From: DATBGS01 sp036557885
Lineage (GTDB): Bacteria > Chloroflexota > Ktedonobacteria > Ktedonobacterales > DATBGS01
Assembly (NCBI GenBank): GCA_036557885.1
Contig: DATBGS010000016.1
Span: forward strand, 1-11,501
Direction: 5' to 3'
DNA length: 11,501 bases
A program made the translations under genes and the position numbers. Shown here one piece after another: positions 7,336 through 11,501 of this stretch (position 1 is the first letter of the stretch; every line of letters begins with the position of its first letter). The notes under the pieces were generated by a model, which was not told the origin of the DNA, ran no database searches, and saw only the letters and a list, made by a program, of their open reading frames with translations.

Positions 7336-8379
7336 CTAGCTGAGCATAAGGACGGCATAACAGGCGAGCCAGTGTTCGACCATGTAATCGCTCCCCGCCA
7401 CATGGGGCAGGGCGGCCTGCGCATGGATTTCGGCTGCGGCGCGCGCATGTTCAATCCGTATATCCCCAGCAGGGAGGGTCTCCGTGATTCTACGCCAGCA
7501 CCACGCACGGCAGGCATTCAATCCGTGCAGGTGAGCGATGTACGGGTCGCTGGAATCAGACACGACTGCTGGAGTGAATAGAGCTATCGGGTGGTCCTCA
7601 GCAATACCTGGCAGAAAACGCTCCAGCCAGTGTGCAAATTGATCAGCGGGCAGGAGCTGAGCCATGAATTCAGCCTCGACCAGGGCAGGGGAGAGAAAGT
7701 CATGCCCCGACGGTTCCCAGCCTCCTGGATAGTCGGTATCAGCCGCGTACCACCGCAACCCGGCGGCAGCTATCGCCTCGAGCAGCGCTTCATCCCCAGC
7801 CTGAGCACGCTTTCGGGCATAGGGGAGCGCCAGCGAAAGACCAAAGGCGCTATTCGAGTGGACGCCATAGCGGACGGGATAGGTTGCTTTGGGCAGCCAG
7901 GTTAAAAAACTGCTCGTGAGCGTTGCGGCTAGCGGGGCGCAAAGGGTGGCCCAGCGCTGGGCCTCAAGATCGTCCCAGTCCAGCAGTTCGTGAATCAGCC
8001 GTAAGGCCCACCCCCAGCCATAGGGCCGTTCGCGGGTGCCGTTGGCCGGGTGGCCGATGAACTGAGCTTCTGCCTCCAACCCTGCGGGAGTAAATTGGGC
8101 AGCTAGAGCAGCGCGTATCTCAAGCCCAGGCACCTGATCACTTACGCAGCGCAGCAGGCGAACCAGCAGCCAGTGCATTTCGACGCAGGAGTGCCAGTCG
8201 AAACTGCCGTAAAACACCGGAGTGCGTTCGCGGGGCCGGTGCGGGAAATCCTCTGGCGCCTGCATCACATGGTGGACAGCAGCAGGAAATTCCCGCGCAA
8301 TATTATTGAGCGCCACTCGTGCATATACAGCTGCGTTAGCCCGCAATACCGCTTCCCATCTGACATTGTTCTCCATCAT
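7336..8379 (-). CDS. DUF2891 family protein
   Basis: A 347-residue soluble protein matching the DUF2891 family, whose members are of similar length and have no established function. Typical family motifs are present: FYGSFDWHSCVEMHWLL (about 56-72), YPVRYGVHSNSAFGLSLAL in the middle, GWEPSGHDFLSPALVEAEFM, and SDPYIAHLHGLN towards the end. The many conserved Trp, His and Asp residues in a helical protein recall alpha/alpha-barrel enzymes acting on sugars, but that is inference only. No signal peptide or membrane helix is seen. The start is ATG 8379, because GAGGAA lies 5 nt upstream; an in-frame ATG at 8400 has no site, and the next codon (8376) is also ATG. The next gene in the same direction is a Baeyer-Villiger monooxygenase 299 bp away, so any functional link is weak. 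Confidence 0.85.
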   Translation of the reverse strand: MMENNVRWEAVLRANAAVYARVALNNIAREFPAAVHHVMQAPEDFPHRPRERTPVFYGSFDWHSCVEMHWLLVRLLRCVSDQVPGLEIRAALAAQFTPAGLEAEAQFIGHPANGTRERPYGWGWALRLIHELLDWDDLEAQRWATLCAPLAATLTSSFLTWLPKATYPVRYGVHSNSAFGLSLALPYARKRAQAGDEALLEAIAAAGLRWYAADTDYPGGWEPSGHDFLSPALVEAEFMAQLLPADQFAHWLERFLPGIAEDHPIALFTPAVVSDSSDPYIAHLHGLNACRAWCWRRITETLPAGDIRIEHARAAAEIHAQAALPHVAGSDYMVEHWLACYAVLMLS

Positions 8380-8435
8380 GTGTGTTCCTCTGCGCCTCAT
8401 AATTTGGGAAGGAAGGATTCCCTGTTATGGGTTCT

Positions 8436-8466
8436 TTCCAGGCTGGAAGGGGAAGAAGAGTCTTCT
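8436..8466. promoter_or_regulatory. Two adjacent palindromes upstream of the DUF2891 gene (possible operators)
   Basis: TTCCAG-G-CTGGAA (8436-8448) and AGAAGA-G-TCTTCT (8454-8466) are each a perfect 6-bp inverted repeat around a single G, with 5 bp between them. One-base loops make stable hairpins unlikely, so binding sites for dimeric regulators fit better. They lie 57-87 bp upstream of ATG 8379, within promoter range. No regulator in the window can be assigned to them. Confidence 0.3.
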
Positions 8467-8523
8467 GAATCCAGGAAGCCATAGATCCTCAAGAAAACGA
8501 CATTTGGAAAACCGCTTAACCTC

Positions 8524-9117
8524 TCATTCATGATCAAGCAGAAGGTCCAGGCAGCGAAGCAGTACAATCGCTTCAGGCAGAGAGCTGTGCCTTCTTGATC
8601 GTGTTGGTCCGCACATCAATATGGTGGTTGGTGGCTTTCCGAAAATTCGCGCTCGTGAGGTTCGTTTTGTAAAACTTGCTCCCCTCAAAGTCGGCGCCTT
8701 CGAAGTTGCCATCGGTCAGATCGGCTGCGCTGAAATCCACCTCCCGACAGGATTTCAGTTGGAGCTTGAGCATCGCAAAACTTGAATAGGTAGGTCACAT
8801 TCGATAAACTCCATCGCTCCCAGTTGTGGTGTCTTCGCCTGAAACCAGTCAACACCGATCACATTCGACCCGGTGAACCGCACGGCGGAAAAAAAGGAGC
8901 TAGTCGGAAATTGCAAGGCGCTGAGGATACGACGCTCAAAAAGGCAGTTCAAAAAACGACTCTCGGCAAAGATGCACTCCATAAAGTTACACCGCGTAAA
9001 GATACATTTGTCGAACTCGTTCAAGGCGATGGTTGTCTGGCTAAGATTGAGGCCGATGAAGTGTTGGTAGGAGAAACCGTTGGCGCCGTTCTCAAGTTGC
9101 TCGATGTTAGTCTTCAA
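8524..9117 (-). pseudogene. Pentapeptide-repeat protein, broken by two frameshifts
   Basis: Three overlapping minus-strand frames together give one pentapeptide-repeat protein of about 196 residues, which would fold as a right-handed beta-helix. Part 1 begins at TTG 9117 (GGAGAGGA 7 nt upstream) and reads KTNIEQLENG, with repeats such as CIFTRCNFMECIFAESRFLNCLF. Near 8790-8793 one base seems missing: restoring it joins ECDL to TYSSFAMLKLQL. Part 2 continues with VDFSAADLTDGNFEGADFEG up to NTIKKAQ. At 8578-8584 the sequence CTCTCTG looks like CTCTCTCTG minus one CT. Restoring CT gives KKAQLSLPEAIVLLRCLDLLL, the usual family C-terminus, which ends at 8524. Such proteins include quinolone-protecting Qnr proteins, but this one need not act on gyrase. 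Sequencing error is the alternative to true decay. Confidence 0.82.
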
Positions 9118-9144
9118 CCCATGTCCTCTCCCCTTTTTCCTATC

Positions 9145-9172
9145 AGTATACCCTAAAAGCGTGTTTGGGCAA
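9145..9172 (-). promoter_or_regulatory. Promoter of the pentapeptide-repeat pseudogene
   Basis: On the minus strand TTGCCC (9172-9167) and TATACT (9150-9145) are 16 bp apart. Transcription would start near 9139, about 22 nt before the TTG start at 9117, leaving room for the GGAGAGGA ribosome site. An intact promoter and ribosome site in front of a frameshifted gene suggest recent inactivation. Confidence 0.45.
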
Positions 9173-9213
9173 GCGTCAAAGGCAGTCATAGTGAGGCCGT
9201 ACTCTCCTTACCT

Positions 9214-9690
9214 CCTAGTACCGCGGAGGTGCGGGCCATTTACTGCCAGTCCGGTGGAGATGGACCTGATGGATGCCGCCATGAGGCTCGTCTGGCTCCT
9301 AATGCGCCAGCCCTCTTGACACTCCACACGTGGGAAATAGTCTATCGGCTCCTGATTGGAGAGCAGAGCGCCCGGCTCCGGTACGACTTCGACCAGCCCT
9401 TGCGCATCGAGCAACTGGCGCGGGATCCGGACATGGGCGTCTTGGGGTTGTACCGCTACTTCAAGGCTGTTATGGCAATGATCCCTCTACAATATCAGAA
9501 GCGGCTGCGACTTTTGGAGGCGCGCCGCCTCCTGCTGGGCGAAGCCCTCGACGCGACCCGTGCGGTCTTTCGCGTGGGGTATCAGGACGTCTCCCACTTT
9601 AATCGGGAGTACAAAAGCCTCTTCGGCGTCCCCCCGATGTGCAATGTGCACCGACTGCGGAAAGCGGTAGAGGCGCGCAGCGACCGATGA
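9214..9690 (+). pseudogene. AraC-family transcriptional regulator, degraded remnant
   Basis: The 3' half encodes a recognisable AraC/XylS DNA-binding domain: FDQPLRIEQLARDPDMG, then LGLYRYFKAVMAMIPLQYQKRLRLLEARRLLLG, and the second HTH DATRAVFRVGYQDVSHFNREYKSLFGVPP, ending at TGA 9690. Upstream the family sequence continues only by switching frames. AEVRAI (from 9223) shifts by one extra T near 9238-9241 into TASPVEMDLMDAAMRLVWLL. That stops at 9319, and the frame returns as WEIVYRLLIGEQSARLR from about 9331. About 22 residues expected between ARLR and FDQPLR are absent. The N-terminal cupin-like sensor domain is also missing. AraC regulators of this kind usually control nearby oxidoreductase genes; here the nearest is the LLM oxidoreductase 590 bp away. 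The gene is almost surely non-functional, though the HTH half could still be translated. Confidence 0.8.
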
Positions 9691-10280
9691 GGCAGAAGGC
9701 CATCCGATGTCATCTCGCGATAAAAAGAGCACAACCATCGCACTCATGCTTCCAGGTTCCGAAACGATGATGCGAGTGCCAGCCAGGGATAACCTGCCAA
9801 CGAAGGCCCTTCCTCCAGAGCAGAGGAAGTAGGGCAACAGGACCAGTCGTTCACCCTGTTCACAGGAGAGGAAGAAGTGAGCTCAGCAGCACAAGCAAAA
9901 AACGAATAGAAATGATAGAATGACATCACACGTGTACCAGTTGAGAAAAGTCGAAATACAATAAGATTGCTTGCCAAAATAGTTTATCTTGTAGGGCCTT
10001 GATGCGCGTTGGTTCCGATGCCGCTTGTTTTAGCCCAGATACCAGCAGACCCCGTGTGTCGATCGGGGATTCGACCCCTACAATTCCGTTTACCCCAAGA
10101 GTGGCGCAACGAGAGCAGGTCATGACAAGGCGCTGGCGAAGAGATGTGTGCCTCGAGGGCTCCCCCATGACTACCTTGGTAAGCAGGACAACTGCTCGCG
10201 GAATGTGGGATGGAGGTTTCGCACATTTCGATCTTAAAGTACGAAGTGGTACATGGTTTATCACCTGTAGCGCCCTTGTT
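9691..10280. other. 590-bp stretch with no convincing gene
   Basis: I see no recognisable protein or RNA gene. The part 9880-9990 is AT-richer than its surroundings. A long-range inverted repeat pairs TTGTAGGG (9989-9996) with CCCTACAA (10076-10083). Inside it, CCCCG (10050-10054), CGGGG (10064-10068) and CCCC (10075-10078) could form competing hairpins. The minus strand also has an open frame here (10264-9926) containing a plausible-looking stretch, GIVGVESPIDTRGLLVSGLK, but it has no good start site and no family I recognise. It could be a remnant of a lost gene. Confidence 0.5.
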
Positions 10281-11273
10281 TTACATCTGGAGCAATGGAA
10301 ACACCTCAGCAGCAGTGAAACGGGCCATCTCCTCAGACTCCAGTGGGAAGAGCAGCAGCGAATCCGCCCCAGCCGCTAGGAAGGCGCGCACCTTCGCGGC
10401 GCATTCTTCTGGCGTCCCGGAAATGGTCATGTCTTCGATCCACGCCTGGGGCATCTCGCGTGCAACGCTGTCTGCTCCACCACGCGCGATCATCTCGGCC
10501 AACTGCTCACTGATCCCAGCGAGATCTGTGATGGCTGTCGGACCAAGTGCCGCCAGGACAAATGACAACACCTCACGCATGGCTTCTTTCGCCCTGGAAC
10601 CATCGTGGCCCACTGCATAGAGCGAGATCACCGGGAAGCGATGGGCGCTGGTGCGCTTGGCGCTCTGGCTCCCCAGAGCCACTTGCTCGCGTGCCCACCG
10701 CACAAACGCAGGCGTCGCGGTCAGGTTAATTAAGGTGCCCTCTGCATGTTTGCCCGAGATACGGAGCAATTTGGGGCCAGAAACCCCTAGATAGAGTGGG
10801 ACTTCCTCCTGGGGAGGATGCGCGAGTTTGATCGCCGCCGCCGAGAAATACTGTCCTGTGGCAGTCAACTCCTCGCCAGCCAGCAGGGCACGCACACTGG
10901 TGACGCACTCGCGCACCACTGTAGCTGGAGCAACGGGGGCAAAGCCCATCTGCCGCACCCACGACGGCAGGCCCAGGCTGATGCCAGGTCGAAAGCGCCC
11001 GGGAAAGAGCCGGGAAACGGTAGCAATCTCCATTGCTAGCACGGCAGGATGGCGCGCGAGCGCCGAGACGATACCTAGGCTGACGGGAATGCTCCTGGTG
11101 GCGCTGAGAGCGGCCATCGCCACCGAGAAGCCACCACCACAAAAATAATCTTCGGCGACCAGGAGTTCAGAGTAGCCCAGTTCTTCAGCAAGAGCTGCTA
11201 GCGGAGCGATCTGCTCGGGTGGAGTGGCGGTATCAATGACCCAGCCAAGGGGAAGCGCTTCCTGAGAAGTCAT
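10281..11273 (-). CDS. LLM-class (luciferase-like) flavin-dependent oxidoreductase
   Basis: A 330-residue TIM-barrel enzyme of the bacterial-luciferase superfamily, which uses reduced FMN or cofactor F420 to oxidise or reduce small substrates. Seen in sequence: an N-terminal strand PLGWVIDT, then AALAEELGYSELLVAEDYF (26-44), and the family stretch SLGIVSALARHPAVLAMEIATVSRLFPGRFRPGISLG (65-101). Mid-protein VPLYLGVSGPKLLRISGKHAEGTLIN is followed late by TISGTPEECAAKVRAFLAAGADSLLLFP, the usual C-terminal helix-strand with the GTPEE signature. These are typical of F420-dependent LLM members, but FMN cannot be excluded. The start is ATG 11273, with AAGGAGG 7 nt upstream; earlier in-frame ATGs lack a site. 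It appears to be a single-gene unit. The substrate is unknown. Confidence 0.9.
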   Translation of the reverse strand: MTSQEALPLGWVIDTATPPEQIAPLAALAEELGYSELLVAEDYFCGGGFSVAMAALSATRSIPVSLGIVSALARHPAVLAMEIATVSRLFPGRFRPGISLGLPSWVRQMGFAPVAPATVVRECVTSVRALLAGEELTATGQYFSAAAIKLAHPPQEEVPLYLGVSGPKLLRISGKHAEGTLINLTATPAFVRWAREQVALGSQSAKRTSAHRFPVISLYAVGHDGSRAKEAMREVLSFVLAALGPTAITDLAGISEQLAEMIARGGADSVAREMPQAWIEDMTISGTPEECAAKVRAFLAAGADSLLLFPLESEEMARFTAAEVFPLLQM

Positions 11274-11321
11274 AAGTCTGCCTCCTTGTGTGACCAGACG
11301 ACCAAAGGACACGGCCCCTTC

Positions 11322-11330
11322 AGCATACCA
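11322..11330 (-). promoter_or_regulatory. Extended -10 promoter candidate for the LLM oxidoreductase
   Basis: The minus strand reads TGG-TATGCT (11330-11322), matching the TGn-TATAAT extended -10 pattern except at two positions. Transcription near 11315 would give a leader of about 42 nt ending in the AAGGAGG site. No good -35 box is seen. The remaining bases to the right edge (11331-11501) hold no other feature that I can support. Confidence 0.3.
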
Positions 11331-11501
11331 CACCGCCGCCCGCATAACTGCCCCCGTCGTCCAGGAACGACCCGGATCGTCTGCTGCTTCTCTTGTGCGA
11401 GGCTTCGAGGTGGCATACAATAGGGGGCAGAGGTGACCCACAAACGCACCTCTCAACCGTGGAACGAACAGAGCGCAGCCCTCTCCAAAAGCACCACTCT
11501 C

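Noticed and set aside
5540..8379. Operon of the DUF2891 gene and the monooxygenase
   Set aside because: The 299-bp gap, and the monooxygenase's own strong ribosome site, give no positive evidence for co-transcription.
9989..10083. tRNA or tRNA-like gene, suggested by an acceptor-like pairing and a GGATTCGACC loop
   Set aside because: The T-stem would pair A with C next to the loop, no D-arm or anticodon arm of normal geometry can be drawn, and the TTCGA is wrongly placed relative to the acceptor strand on both strands.

Overview
The window looks like a piece of accessory chromosome from a moderately GC-rich bacterium. The mix of genes (tandem tyrosine recombinases, an EthA-type flavoprotein, a luciferase-like oxidoreductase, a DUF2891 protein and a membrane-anchored Pro/Thr-rich protein with an SH3-like tail) would suit a Ktedonobacteria-type Chloroflexota or an actinomycete. 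This is inference from protein style; there is no rRNA or other phylogenetic marker in the window.

Layout. Positions 1-4522 form a mobile-DNA block, all on the minus strand. It holds a 502-residue DDE transposase (4522-3014), then a 495-residue tyrosine recombinase (2934-1447), then a second, larger tyrosine recombinase that starts at 1416 and runs off the left edge. The two recombinases are 30 nt apart behind one good promoter and resemble the tnpA-tnpB pair of Tn554-like elements. Positions 4758-5459 (plus) encode a membrane-anchored protein with a Thr/Pro linker and a Cys/Trp-rich C-terminal domain. It converges, across two hairpins, on an EthA-like Baeyer-Villiger monooxygenase (7036-5540, minus). 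Upstream on the same strand is a DUF2891 protein (8379-7336).

Positions 8524-9690 hold two decaying genes in divergent orientation. One is a pentapeptide-repeat protein broken by two frameshifts (minus); the other is an AraC-family regulator with missing N-terminus, frameshifts and an internal deletion (plus). A 590-bp stretch with no convincing gene follows. The last gene is a luciferase-like (LLM-class) flavin-dependent oxidoreductase (11273-10281, minus) with an excellent ribosome-binding site.

The three metabolic genes (monooxygenase, DUF2891, LLM oxidoreductase) show no clear shared pathway. The mobile block next to two pseudogenes suggests a region of turnover. Two recurring features deserve attention: the mobile block may be an undescribed Tn554-like element, and the pentapeptide pseudogene carries what looks like a recent dinucleotide slippage.
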